From the NCBI GenBank assembly GCA_015039465.1, contig MU130566.1, positions 240,335 to 304,334 on the forward strand: a stretch of DNA of 64,000 nt. The letters are read 5' to 3'. Source of the stretch: Phlegmacium glaucopus. Lineage: Eukaryota > Basidiomycota > Agaricomycetes > Agaricales > Cortinariaceae. How positions within the stretch are numbered: the first letter of the stretch is position 1; each line of letters starts with the position of its first letter. The notes under the pieces were generated by a model. It made no database searches. It had not been told where the DNA came from and worked only from the letters and a program-made list of their open reading frames with translations. Positions 33,993-45,839 of the stretch are shown here, in pieces. Both the position numbers and the translations under genes were made by a program.

Positions 33993-34099
33993 GAATGATG
34001 GAATCCATGTGGAATCCATGTGGAATTGGGTGGATTCCAGGTGGATTCCAGGTGGATTCCATGTGGAATAAGGGGGGAGAGTAAAGACCTCGTGCATAC

Positions 34100-35025
34100 G
34101 CCAATAGCCGAATAGGTTTTATGGACTTGTAAATTTGTTGTATATACCCTAGTTTTGGGCTGAGCAGATTTTTTTTTTGAAGTTTACATAAGAAACACTG
34201 AAACAGAGGCGCGATTCTGACATTTAAAGACACCTGGTAAATAAAATACACTGGTGGCCCGCCCAAACACGTCGAGTGATTTGATTAGCAATAGCAAAAA
34301 GTAAGATTGGATATTGGACATAGCGCAGATAGCAAGCTGGGGGTTGAAAACAACTCGAAGAGGAGTTAGTCTCCCGTAGCCAGCCTGACGAGATGGGCTC
34401 TTTTAGAATTTAATGAGTGAGGAAACCAGCTTTTGATTGTCAGAAAAAAAAGGAGGGGCAATTTGTAAACCGCCCAGATCATGTTTCGTCAACAGGAGTA
34501 GTAGATGAAATGTAAAAAAAGTCTGCGATTTTTGAGGTCAAATTGGGTTTAGGAATGAAAACAACAATAATAAAAGTACGGCGGTATGGACCAGTGGTTC
34601 TGATCAACTGAAATTTCAATCAACAAGTATACATCGCAAGTCCTCTTCGAGGTTGGTCTGGAATCCCAAAAAGAATTCATTGGACAAAAAAATTGAGATA
34701 ATGATTGGAAGAAGGGATATCACTACTTATGTAGGGCTAGTTATATGATTATAAATATTGTATATTGAATGATGACAAAAAATGGGGCTGAAGTGAGTGT
34801 AGTGAAAGTTAACATGTGAGAAGAGTGTAGAAGAGACTGGGTTTAGACTTGGGAAATAAGAATGAAGGGGAGATGGGAAGTAAAAGACGCCAAGCTCAAG
34901 TTCTACCATGGATATAAAATTTAAAAAGTGGCAGTCGGACCGTCCAGATAAAGCAGAGAGGCGAGGACCATCAAAGGCAGTTGATTGAATATCCAAGTTC
35001 ACACAGCAGAACATGGACGGACCTA
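34100..35025. other. Intergenic region between element D and gene X
   Basis: About 925 bp without a supported gene. It holds the 3' flank (terminator side) of gene X on the minus strand. Nothing else is recognised. Confidence 0.5.
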
Positions 35026-38000
35026 TTAAGAAAATTGAGCACGAGCAAGCGCCATCATATGATGCTTCCGCTGCGATTTAACAGGTAATGGTAACGGAAG
35101 CAGGTTTATAATGTCGTCATCATCCAAATCCATACCATGATGATGTTGATGGTAGCCATTCTTCGAAAACCCGAACGAATGGTTTCTCTCGGATGAAATG
35201 AGAGCAGCCAATGATGACATAGAGTCTGTTGTTCCTGCTGCTGCTCCTGCTGGTAGTAGCACCTCTCGCGCATGACCAGTGTTTTTTAACGAAACAGGAG
35301 TGCAGGAGGAGGATTGGGGTGTATTATTAGTCGTCTTAGATGATAGTTCACTCTCTGGGTGAACCGTAGATGAGGAAGACGAGTGACGATTATTAAGACC
35401 ATTTTGAACATGATGGTAAGTCTGAGAACGATGGCCATATCGCTGTTGTCGGAAGGAAGAAGTTCGGTGGTCAGGATTGTGATTATCATCAAGATGACGA
35501 TGACGATCCAAGTCCAAAGGATCAACACCCCTCCATCTACTACCACCACCACCACTCTCCCACCTCCCCGAACTCATCGAATTCCTCGATTCCAAATACG
35601 ACAACCTCCTTCTCAATGCATCCACTTCAGCAGAATGTAACTGCCTCATCGCTAATAAATCCTCTTTCTCACTCTGTTCTCTACATCTAGCTTCTTCTTT
35701 GATCGTCTTCACCTCATCAAGAAGATTAGCGACGGTATTATCGTACGCGTCTATGGATTGATGACTGGCTGAGATGGATAGCGAGGATGAAGATGGGGAA
35801 GGTTGGCGTAAGATGTCAGAGTCAGTTTCGGTGGTGGCGGTTTTCTCGACTGGTTTTGTTTTGCCGTTATTGTTTACTTTGATGCTGCTTTTCACTAAAG
35901 TCTGCATCATGGAAAGCATCTTGACAGAAACGAGATTGTCAACCATAGTTGAAAGGCTAGCAGTGTTCATGAATTTATGGAAGGTTCCATCATTTTGCGA
36001 TTCTAGGGGTGTTGTCGAAGGTGTGATATTCCTGAGATTATTCTCATTCGAGAGTTCGTCTGTTGTAGGTGGTAGAGTAGCAGAGCCGACATTATCAGTC
36101 TGCACAGGTATGGTGGTGGCGGGATGATATGCTTGAATAGGTTCATCCGTCTGCACAGATACATCCCTGAACACAACCAAGGCGTCAACTCCAACCGCAG
36201 CGTCGACATACCCAGGTATAGCAGAAACGCCCATCATCTCAACATCCAGATCACAATTCTCACTCTCTTTCTCCTTCCGCTTCCACTTCTCTTCCGTCTG
36301 AGAAACAAAATCCAGATGCTGGCTCGAACCTTCACCCGGACCACCCTGCCGCAAATCGCCACCCTCAGTCTCAACCTCATCCAGATCTTGCCCTCCTTCC
36401 CAACCCTCCAACCTCCCAATAATCCCCTCCAAAATATCTCTCAATCCTAAAAACTTCACTTTCAATTCCCGGAATCGATCCTTCGATAGTTGAGCTTCGG
36501 ATTCACCGTCAACAGCGAGCGCAACAGCAACACTATTGGTCACAGATACCGATGGACCATGCAGAGTAGCCGGAGCCGATGGAGTTGGAGAACAAGAGAG
36601 TGAGGGCCATGATGATAATATCGACAACCGGTCAAGAGAAGGGGCAGCATCCAAGGAATTGCCCATCAGCACGCTTTTGGGATCCGCCGTGATGACAAGA
36701 TGTTCGGATTCAAGTGTTGTCGCATGCATGTTATTTAGATTCGGAACTTGATGAGGTAGATTGGGAGGCGTATCGGAGGTAGCAGCAGCAACGGTGGGAA
36801 TAGCAGTAGTTGTCATCTTTTCTTGTTCACCTCCTCCATCGCCGCCGTCGTCGTCGCCGTGATTGTTCGTAGTACTATTCGAAGCGGGAACGGGCCGTGG
36901 CGCTTTGAATGACGGCAACGACGATGGCCCCGAGTCTCGTATACTAAAAGACTTCTTCTCCGAGTTAATGACGCCCCTCATCCGCTTCACAGCCTTCCCT
37001 TTCATCTTTTCCTTCACCTTCACCTTCCCCTTCGTCTTCAGATCTCTATCTTCTTCTCTCTCTCTGTTAATACACCCCGCGTCATCCCCTGAGCCTGCTC
37101 GATTCTGCACTTGCGCTTGTACTTGCAATTCACTTTTCTGAGAATCCTGGCTGACCTGTCGTCGTGCTCGTAGCATATCCGTATAACGCGAAACCTCATC
37201 CCCGATTTCCGAATTTGGATAGAGAACGCTTTTGGTGATAGCTACTTCTCCATCTTCTCTTTCAGTCACATGAGACAAAATTGGAGAAGGAATAGATTCA
37301 AGTACTGGAGGTGGTACTGGGACTGGAGGTCTGGTGCGCGATTTCATCCGTGTTGAAGAAGTAGGTATAGAGACATAAACAGAATTCCTGATATTTCGGG
37401 TAGTAGTGGAGTTTGTGGAGGCGGATTCCGGTTTTTTCCCTTTCGATTTTGATGAAATGGAGGTTGAAGTTGGGTTTGAAAGTGATATCGATTTGTCCTT
37501 TCGAGAGATTATGTCAGCGACCGCGTAGGAAGGAAACAAAAGCGAAATAGGGGGGTATATAAGCTTACCTGTAATGACGACGTGGATGGAAGGGGTATAA
37601 CATTGGGAGCATTCCCAACGAAATCATTATTTTGCGCGACGGCTGAGGAAGTGGGTGGGTTCAGTGTGGAAGCTGAAAACCAGACCGACCAGGGGTCATT
37701 CATTGGATAGCCAAGAGGTATTGCGGGTGATGTTAGATTAGGTGACGTGGGGATTGAAACCGAAGAGTTGCCGAAGCCACACACTGGAGCGACGTCCGTT
37801 TCCATTTCCGCTTCCGCTCCTTCACCCTCGCGCTGTCCTGCTAAATCATCCGCCACAGAACGGGACCCCCGTCCATAAGTAACAAGAGTCTGATGTGGAG
37901 TTCGGAATTTAGGTAAAGAGTCCTGACCCTTATCCTCCTCCTTAAACATATCTCCAGAACCCGATGGATGTAAATCATCAGGCAAAGGTAATGGCGTGCA

Positions 38001-39104
38001 TGGTTGAGATGACAGAGAATGAATGATCTCTTCCAACTTAGCTCGTTTTCCTGAACGGTCGCTGTCGTCTTCTGATAATTTTCTACTTCGTTTTGCAGAA
38101 GTTTCTGCCAGGAAGGATGGACGAGGACTGAGATTCGTTTTATGAGTGATCTCAACGACTTCATCATCATCCGAGGAGTCAAAGTCGGTAAGTTCAGACG
38201 AACTACAATCCATTGCTTGCATAAAGTCTATAGGCCGCCATTTCGAGTTGTTTTTAGTTCCTGTAGACAAGTTCCACACATTATTGATTTTGGATAATCG
38301 TCTCTTGAAATCGACAGCTGTGATCCCGTCGTTGATGTCTTCCTCTGTGATGTGAATGGTTGGCGATGATGTTGGGCGAAAGAATCCTTTTAACGCCCAT
38401 CGTTTCCAATCTGTAATTATGGAATTCTTTGTTTTTAGAAAAAAGGTGGGAGGTGGTGGAGAACGTGACTAACCGTATTTGAGGATATCTCGCTCATACT
38501 CTTTAGAACCAAAGTGGAACAAGAAAGATTCCAATTTTCCTGGCGAACTAAATGGCCAGCTCTTATAGAACCTAGTCAAAACCCGGTCGAACATGATACA
38601 TCGCCAGCCTTTCTCCATGCCACTACTCTCAGTTTTAGCACGCGCTTTCGAGAACAAAACATGACAAAGCCTCGATAAATGAAGTATTTCATCTCTGACT
38701 GCTTCCCAGCGTTGACGATTTTGTAAAGACAAAGTGCGAATAGTCGTTTCCCATTGATACTTGGCGATGAACATCAGAGGAAGGCGATATCCATGTGGTA
38801 AAGTGGTGATGACTCCATCTTCTGTTCTGACATAGACGAAAGGAGCAGAAGGGTTGTAATCTCGTGGGGGGATTGTGAAGGCCTTTGAGCAGAGATAGCT
38901 TAGCAGTTCGTCATCTGACCATTCCTTTGTACAACGGACGGTGTAGGACCAATCGAGTTCAAGGTCTGGGTCTACTTGGTTGGACATTCGATACAGCCAA
39001 TTCCAGGGCGGGAATTGAACATAGTGTGACGTATCTAATAACGTGACATTATTCAAATTGTATGTTACAAGCGAACGACGTCCACACACTCTGCAGCCAC
39101 TCAC
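35026..39104 (-). CDS. Gene X: large Ser-rich protein with coiled coil, unknown function
   Basis: At least three exons joined by GT-AG introns: 39104-38472, 38417-37570 (acceptor ATTACAG) and 37499-35026. The N-terminal block has LELDWSYTV, YNPSAPFVYVRTEDGV and YRLPLMFIAKYQWETTIRTL. Then comes DWKRWALKGFFRP, a Ser/Pro/Asp-rich middle with basic clusters (possible nuclear protein), and a coiled-coil-like stretch near 35700 (LLDEVKTIKEEARCREQ), ending LALARAQFS. Total is about 1,300 residues. ATG at 38987 is the first clear start; the frame stays open upstream to beyond 39104 without an ATG, so a further 5' exon is possible. It is the only complete copy; truncated copies lie at 46151 and 56176. 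It is divergent from gene Y, sharing a short intergenic region. Confidence 0.7.
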
Positions 39105-39178
39105 GTTTGCACATGGGTGGGTTGCGCTTAGTAGAGCCTGTCGACGATGACTTGCGTCCTTGGTGATGATCTCACAAG

Positions 39179-39187
39179 TATAAAAAA
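39179..39187 (+). promoter_or_regulatory. TATA box of gene Y1
   Basis: TATAAAAAA lies 108 bp before the Y1 start codon. The same motif is at 48316 (117 bp before Y2) and 58168 (118 bp before Y3). A 5'-UTR intron (GTAAAC...GCCAG, ending directly before the ATG) is also conserved in all three. Confidence 0.6.
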
Positions 39188-39286
39188 TACGTCACTCCTT
39201 GATAATTTTTTCAAGCTGGTCCTTCATTGCCCTTCGTTCAGGTAAACTTTATCATCGTAACAGATTCACTCACAAAAAATTGCCAG

Positions 39287-39661
39287 ATGCTTATTATCCC
39301 ATCTCTCGTACTCGTATATTTCTTTGCACAGGTTAAAGTGCTCGCCGTACCTGTCCCGTTCTATCGCGATGTATCGTTCCAGCCCTCTGCGCCCTCATTG
39401 ACCTACAAAGCTACCCCAGTTCTCGACACTCGTGGCTGGGTTAGCCATGTCACTAAGATAGCGGGGGTTTTAGCGGGTCATGGTACATCAACGTTGCTCG
39501 CTTGATTTCGGCGTGTTGGCTAATGTCTTATCTGCCCAGATCTGCCCCCAGATCCGTCTGCACCGGGACCAATCTCGTCGCCTATACCAGCACGGTCTCG
39601 ACTAGTGACGCCGCTTGTTCCCTCTTATTCCGCAGGGGAGTTCACAGACCATGGGACCTGA
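39287..39661 (+). CDS. Gene Y1: small predicted secreted protein, 105 aa
   Basis: Two exons, 39287-39482 and 39540-39661, with a 57-bp GT-AG intron. The N-terminus MLIIPSLVLVYFFAQVKVLA is a typical signal peptide with a plausible cleavage after the alanine. The mature part is Pro/Ser-rich (PSAPSLTYKATPVLDTRGW) and ends in a proline-rich tail. There are no cysteines in the mature part, so it is not a disulfide-rich effector. Function unknown. Paralogues Y2 and Y3 keep the same exon phase and an open frame. Confidence 0.68.
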
Positions 39662-39799
39662 GAGTTATGATCCACACGACACGCACGGGTACAATAATTG
39701 TGGTTGGCAAACACGCTCTAGATGGTCGCTGCCTCCGTCGCCGTGAGTTCGGAAGAATCGAGGTTAACTACATTGTCGGCATTGTACGAATAAGTCTGG

Positions 39800-40102
39800 T
39801 TACTGTTTGAAATGTCTGTGAATAGTTTCGGTAGTCGGTGCGTGCTGCTTTGAGTCAGTACGATACTGGACCCTTGAAAGTACCATCAGATGCCATATAT
39901 CCGAACGGTTTGGTGCACACTGCATATCTAAGTATCTGGATGGTGGATCTGGCCTCTGAGATCCCTGGTTGCCCTGTCGTCGTGCTCGTAGCATACCTCG
40001 AGAACTCATACTCATATCTGAGTTTGGATGGACCACGTTTAAATGAACGGGTAATCTCTCCACCTCTTTCAGCCACAAGGGAGAAGCATTTAGGGCTAAC
40101 AA
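39800..40102 (-). pseudogene. Old fragment of gene X within unit 1
   Basis: The block at 39960-40090 resembles gene X coding at 37155-37290: both carry CCTGTCGTCGTGCTCGTAGC (MLRARRQ on the minus strand) and a CTTTCAG(T/C)CACA...GGAGAAG segment. It is repeated in units 2 (49455-49730) and 3 (58850-59120). It is an earlier partial duplicate of X, downstream of Y. Confidence 0.5.
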
Positions 40103-40419
40103 TCATCGACTCTCCCCTCATTGAAGCTGCCGTCTGAAGCAAGCCTCCCCCGCCTTGGACATTTGACAAAAGATACAGGTAATATGTGGCCCACTGGAGC
40201 CAAACCAGCCACCCGATGCAATATTGAACCAAAGTTACCAAACCTTAGGCCTCCATGTCCCTAGATATCTACTTACAACTGGTGGTCGAATAAAAGCATA
40301 CCTAAAATGTCACGCTTATCCAACTCGACGGCCCGTATATGTCAACATTCATCTTCAGGAAAAGCATGCACTGCTCACTAAACCAGGAGCCAAAAAGGAG
40401 ATTCAGTATCGTCACGCAG

Positions 40420-40754
40420 TCATGGTGCCATGGCTCCTCATTTCCACGAAACAGCGGTTTGGACAGTACTGAAAGCGCGTCAAACGATCCATAAAACATT
40501 TTTCATAGGCCGCGCGGGTCAATTCCAGTAACCCATGCACAATCTTGTACACAACATAATCCCCAACCTCGCTGATTGGTCGATCCGTTCGAGCAGCGGG
40601 GGCCATAAATATTGGCTTGCCCAGAAAGCGCATGAGTAAAATGCCTTGACGTGTTTGAAAACAACAAACCGTTGGAATAGTGTGATTGTACTCCTAGATG
40701 CGTCGAGCAGGCCGTACGGGTTAGCGTCGCACGTAACGGTAGGAGGCAAGCCAT
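40420..40754 (-). pseudogene. Unidentified coding-like block of the repeat unit
   Basis: The minus strand reads LPPTVTCDANPYGLLDAS and TLFQRFVVFKHVKAF, then in another frame FLGKPIFMAPAARTDRPIS and GDYVVYKIVHGLLELTRAAY. I cannot assign a family. The same block, with the same frame change, is at 50050-50420 in unit 2, and partly at 59700-59960 in unit 3. It is probably a decayed gene. Confidence 0.35.
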
Positions 40755-40759
40755 GATCG

Positions 40760-41860
40760 ATCGTGATCCATTAATACTGTATCTAGCTACCTGAATGATT
40801 AAGTACGCATGGGTAAAAAAAGGAGAGAAATCAACAATTTTATCACGGCAGAGCTGGATTTCTCGCTTTCATCACAACATTGTACATTGTGTCCCTCATA
40901 TCTAACATAAAATATAAGAAATTCATAATACTGTGCATATTATATGTCTCTACGAATATGAAAAATATCAGGTTTACATAATGAAGCAGCGGCGGTGAAG
41001 TTATAAACCAAAAGGTGTCGGTTTACAATTTGGCGGCTGGCCTTCCAAACACGTCAGTGATACTAATCTATTAGTGCTGTAGTTTATAAATAGTACTGGG
41101 AACCCCTGGAATCTCCTCTGGTTACAATTTACCATTATTGTCAATCTAGACAGCGTTTCTTTTCAGGTGCGTAACTGCATGGGTTATTAATCAGTTCTTA
41201 AATGCCAAATTTCAATTTCAACAAGGCATTCTAGCCCTATCCAGGTTTTCTTGACGATATACTGGATTCACAAGAAATATGAGCGCCGGGTCAAGAAATC
41301 AATGACCCTGAATATGAGGGATGATATAGGTGCAATCATGGGTGCGCCAGTACTGCGGTGTTCTATTAAAAGCTGGCTTATGTTACATGGATCATGTTTG
41401 AAGCGAGGCTGGAGAAGAGTAGTTAACTTTGACAACTTTGAGGGTCATTCTACTCTGGGGTAAGTCAAAAAGCTGATTTCGAACCACAACTTATGTCACG
41501 ACAGGTCAAGCTGTAGCGCGTACTTCGGTTCAACGAATTCCCTTCCTTGATTAAGACAAGTAATTCTTCATCCTCGATCTGATCCCAATAGTGACGCCGT
41601 TGGCGTTCCGTGCCAAATCATGGAAATCGATGACGTCCTCTTCGAGTCCCTCGATGCCGGCAAGTTCTATCAGAGTTACATCTTCAGAGAGTTAATACAC
41701 ATGCTCACCCGTGTAAGCGAGACACGTACATAGCGCCCAAGGAGATAATGAGGCTGCGAGGTTCTATAAGGACAGACGAGGACTGGAGATATGCCAATAA
41801 TTTTGCCTCCGTGCGAAACGGCGAGATCATCGGTCACTTGTATTTGTAGTAGTGAAAAAC
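40760..41860. other. Non-coding stretch of unit 1
   Basis: No gene recognised. AT-rich from 40860 to 41090. The part 41100-41860 matches unit 2 (51000-51830), including the TAACTGCATGGGTTATTAATCAG block. The AATTCTTCATCCTCGATCT segment (41560) is single here and duplicated in unit 2. Confidence 0.45.
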
Positions 41861-41869
41861 AGCAAGCAC

Positions 41870-43661
41870 GCACTAGCCCTCGATGAAAGGTGGCAGTAAC
41901 TGAGCAACTTTTGCCGTGAGCTCGCCTCCTACGTAAATCAGAAATCGAGGAAAAGAATGGTTACTCAATAGCTGTAAGCTATCGGAAGGAAGGAATAGTA
42001 AATCATTAAGTTGAAGGTAGACTCTCACATACCGCCGATTAGACAATTTCTTCCATTTATGCGGAGGAGATTCAAGAATCTGTAATGACGCGGTAATGAA
42101 AAACATCATTCTAATTTTCTTAGCTCTATAGTACCTTTCGGATAAGATAGCCTACCTACATGTATTTCAGGGGAGTTGAATGAATGAATCTTTTGTCTTT
42201 GCGGATTCAGGGATATTGAGACTCACCGTTACGAAATTTGGAAGATAAAATGCGTCAAGATGTAACAATCGGTGCTTTTTCAAATCAGAGTGGCATTTTG
42301 TGAGAAGGGTGTGGAGTTTTCCCAGGGATCCGATTCTCAATACGGCAGAAGACGGATGCAATTACCAATTTTAGTTTGTAGATTCTCTTCAAAGGACATC
42401 ACTGTGCCTGCATCGATATATCACGTATACGAGCGAAGCAGCGGTGGCAGAACGGTGTCCGAGGTAAGCCTCAATGTTCATCTTCTTTTCAACCAACCTA
42501 CCTTTCCTCGGATGGAGACATCATTCTCTTGGAGTACGAATTTCGTTACTGGTCATCGTTGAGAATTGATCTAAAATTTCATCCTTTAAAGTCTGCCGCT
42601 CCATAATTGTTCGTATACACTCCGGAGTTTATACTAAAAATTTACTATCGAGAGACTTGACTATTCCCATGAAGCCTGTTTCTATCGGTGTCATGGTGAG
42701 CTGATCTTCCACCTACCCATTGAATGACTGCGGCGAATCTCTGATAGAATTTGAGTAGGTTAACCATCTGTAAGATGTCTCGCCACTCGATTGCGCCAAC
42801 TTTTTGATTTCTCTTTCTATTCTTATTCTGAAATGTGTGAGACAAGATCCATCAGAGTTTGAACTGCTTTCCACCCTGTAACGTGTATCTCGATCCGGAG
42901 TGCCATCTCCATCAGTGATGAAGGCATGCTGACAGAATACGTATTCACCTACCCAGGCACAACCACTCAGCAATGCTCGCGGGTTGATCGAGTATAGCGT
43001 ACTCCTTCTGCGCAGCCAAGATGCTGTGAACATCACGTTCATAGGCCGGCGCAGCGGCAGGGTTTGGGAAATTGCAACTTAGAAAAGTGATGCAATTTAG
43101 ATTTTGGCAAAGATCGGGAAATGAAGATTCTCAACCCTACTATGGCTAGGTAACTCTCGTGGAAACCTCCCATTTCTGGAGAAAGGGGGAGGAACAAATC
43201 AAAAATTGATTATATTGATGCGCATTAGGGATGTCTAAATAGTAACTGAGCGCCGAAGCTTTTTATGACTTTGGATTAGTCCTGTGGTTTCGATAATCGG
43301 TATTTTAATCATCTTAAAATATTCACCTTGTCAACTCACCCTGAAACAGGAGTGTAGGCGCATGGGTAGCCTCGCCGGTGGCAGTTCCCGTAAGAGGTCG
43401 CATTCCGTCGCACTTTAAATTTCGACCTGATAAAATGGATTACTACATTGTGCCATCCATTCGCAAAGCAGAAAGAAAGGTCTTTTACCTCGACAGAATT
43501 GGCATGCCATAGGCGTTGTCTTGGGAGTACGTGAGCCATCGAATGGCGAGATGATATAGTACATATTGCTGAAATAGGCAAGTCAGCCAATCGCTCAATA
43601 TGATGAAGGATGGCTACTACACACTTGTTCTTTGGTAGCACTGCCTTGAGAGGAAGACATG
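41870..43661 (-). pseudogene. Zn(II)2Cys6 fungal transcription factor, unit 1, frameshifted
   Basis: Starts MSSSQGSATKEQVC at 43661. The second exon carries TPMACQFCRG, then after a short intron LKCDGMRP, the first half of a C-x2-C-x6-C zinc cluster. The second half, YGNCHRRGYPCAYTPVSG, is in another frame and its expected first Cys is Tyr. Downstream exons read PAAAPAYERDVHSILAAQKE, IEWRDILQMVNLLKFYQRF, SDLKKHRLLHLDAFYLPN, ESPPHKWKKLSNR and NHSFPRFLIYVGGELTA. Such proteins bind CGG-type sites in promoters. The copy in unit 2 shares the same frame break, so decay preceded the duplication. Unit 3 lacks the gene. Confidence 0.55.
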
Positions 43662-44178
43662 GCTATCGACTTAAATCGAAACAGTGATAGCAATCTTTCT
43701 TATATAGTTACAGACGTACCTACCCTGCATCCACGGTTATTGCATGACTGATTACTTGTATTGTGGCTCACCGCCTCCTGCTTCTATGATCTACCTCCAT
43801 CATTCTCAATAAAGGAAAAGAGGCCCAGTAAATAACTACGCGTGACAATATTTCGAGGAGAGAAATCCCCCGATTAGACCAAGATTAGACACTGGGAAAT
43901 GGGGCCGACCAAGAGGATCCTGTACATACCTCGTGGAATGTTCAAACCTGAAATCGTGGTCCACACACACATGCTTATTTGGTAACTTTGACATATTCTT
44001 CCGATTGTTGATCAAAGTTCGATCAAAGTTCAGATTGATATTGGTCGGAGTCTAAAATTACCCAGTAACATCAGTATACTAGGATCTGTGATCCTACAGT
44101 AACATAAGGCATGATCGTCTTTCCTTAAAACTTGATTAAAAAGGACACCGTATTCTCCTGAGAGTCCCAACACTTGGT

Positions 44179-45839
44179 ATGCTCGAAATCATTGTCATCC
44201 TACTAGTAACTATTTTGCCCTTAGGTTATTATGCCCCAGTCTCCGCTCATGTGCCGGCTTATCTTCCAATATTTATAAGGGTACGCCTACGACTTGAAGG
44301 AAGTTATTCGCAAGATGAATGTTTCAATTCGGTATAGGAGTCGTACAGCTTGGGTGGGTTACCATGCAATATAGCAATACCCATCCGAGGGGTCTGTTCT
44401 CAAATCCACTGTGAGTTTTATTAACTCTCCTTTCGATCAATCCACCAATTCATCCCAGCCTTTGCATATCTTGGGCATCCTCTGATGGCCACAAATATTT
44501 ATCAATGCGGCTTCTTGATGCGAGTCACGTAATCTCAACTACTCCAGTCATTGTTATTATTAACGTTGTTTTCTGTTAGTTACCAAGTTAATTGCACCAC
44601 CGTCTACTATGCCCAAGTGTGAGCTGCGACTCTTAATCCTATCCCACCATTCCTCATTCATTTAGTTTGGCCCCTACCACATCGTTTACTTGGATTACTC
44701 ACGATCATTATTTGGACGGAGAGGTGTGGCTATATCTCCAGCAATATTCGTTGAACATATGTATTCAGGCTGGCAACAATACGAACATCGACTTGGCCAA
44801 GACTTCAGGTACGTTCTCTGTCCTAATTATTCTACATTCACTGATATTAACCTTATATTGTGCCAAATTAGCTGCCGTCATTGGGGGAGTAGTCTTCCTC
44901 ACAATCGTTGCCGCCTTCATACTCCGTCGCTGGAAGAAGCAGTCCACTCCATACTGTCCTGTTTCGTCACCGGAAGTTCAGATGAGTTATGCTGACCACA
45001 TTATTCCGACATCAATCACTCCTGAAAAGATCTCTGTGAGTCCGGTTGTACTCTATTTACTTCCACCATCCTGATCGATTTTCACAGGATTTCAAGGTAG
45101 GGGAGGCAAGTTCGCAAGAGGATGAATTAATGGGGTCCATAAGAAGGAGCTCTAATAGTGAGGTAAAGAGGAATTCCTCAAGGTCAACAGAGAGACGGCC
45201 AGTGGCTACGCACCCCATCCTGTTTGTTAAGGAGACAGAAGACAGATCGACGGAAGAGGAAGAAAATTATTTGCCTGAACCTCCAAGAGAGAGTCCCAAA
45301 GTCAAGCGCAAGTCTCAGAGACCCTCAGATCCTGCACTTCATGATGTGGATACCTCGATGGCAAATATTCAAGGCCTCGGGAGCGCATCAAACTTACCTG
45401 CTAGTATGGGCTTACCAATATGCACGCCGGCCGGGTACTTCGTCCTACATCACGCTTCATATTGTCCAATATGTGGACATCCTTTTTCACGTCCCTGTGG
45501 AAGCTCTGACGGGAGCGCATCACCTACCGATCTGGGTTCACCGATGTACATGACAAACCCAGGCCTCGTCCCTCATTGTAATCCATACCATCCAACGCAT
45601 GGGCATCCTTATCCACTTCCTATGGTGCCTTATGGATACAACACAGGTGGTTCAGGGACAAATGTGAATTCGGGAGTAGGGAATATCACGCATGTGACTA
45701 TTTCAGGTATTAGTAATAACGGTTCCGTTGATCGTAAGTGAATCATGATATTATACGTGTATGCAGCTGATGACAGTGGTTGACCGTGGGTCTCACAGAC
45801 GCTCCTACTAGCCCAGCGGACACAGGAAAAGAACGATAG
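44179..45839 (+). CDS. Gene Z1: single-pass membrane protein with cytosolic CPICGHPF motif
   Basis: A consistent reading runs through about nine short exons. ATG at 44179 gives a signal peptide (MLEIIVILLVTILPLG), then GGLPCNIAIPIRGVCSQ, FAYLGHPLMATNIYQ, QVNCTTVYYAQVLAPTTSF and WITHDHYLDGE (ectodomain with sites such as NCT and NNT). A membrane helix AAVIGGVVFLTIVAAFIL is followed by the stop-transfer RRWKK. The cytosolic tail is Ser/Glu/Lys-rich, then Pro/Gly/His-rich with YCPICGHPFSRPCG, and ends APTSPADTGKER at 45839. The layout resembles fungal surface sensors or glycoproteins; the function is unknown. Introns are 45-65 bp. Confidence 0.68.

Larger units (their letters stand above)
30065..34091. 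mobile_element. Non-autonomous element D with KDZ-type ends and a captured gene fragment (TSD GTGCATAC)
   Basis: 4027 bp with a perfect 8-bp duplication GTGCATAC (30057-30064 and 34092-34099). The ends are CAATACTTTACTCTCCC on the left and, reversed, GAGGTCTTTACTCTCCC on the right, both followed by CCTTATTCCA. Subterminal zones (30080-30320, 32338-32490, 34000-34075) are filled with GGAATCCATGTGG/ATTCCATATGG copies. The interior has a hairpin array like element C's and shares a stretch with C (31540-31670 matches 8505-8625). It also holds a nested hAT-like element and a PKS-like fragment. No transposase is present, so it would have to be moved in trans. Confidence 0.85.

Noticed and set aside
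36003..37141. Several plus-strand frames opposite gene X
   Set aside because: They lie fully inside the third exon of gene X, which has a long continuous frame and matching splice sites; these are shadows.
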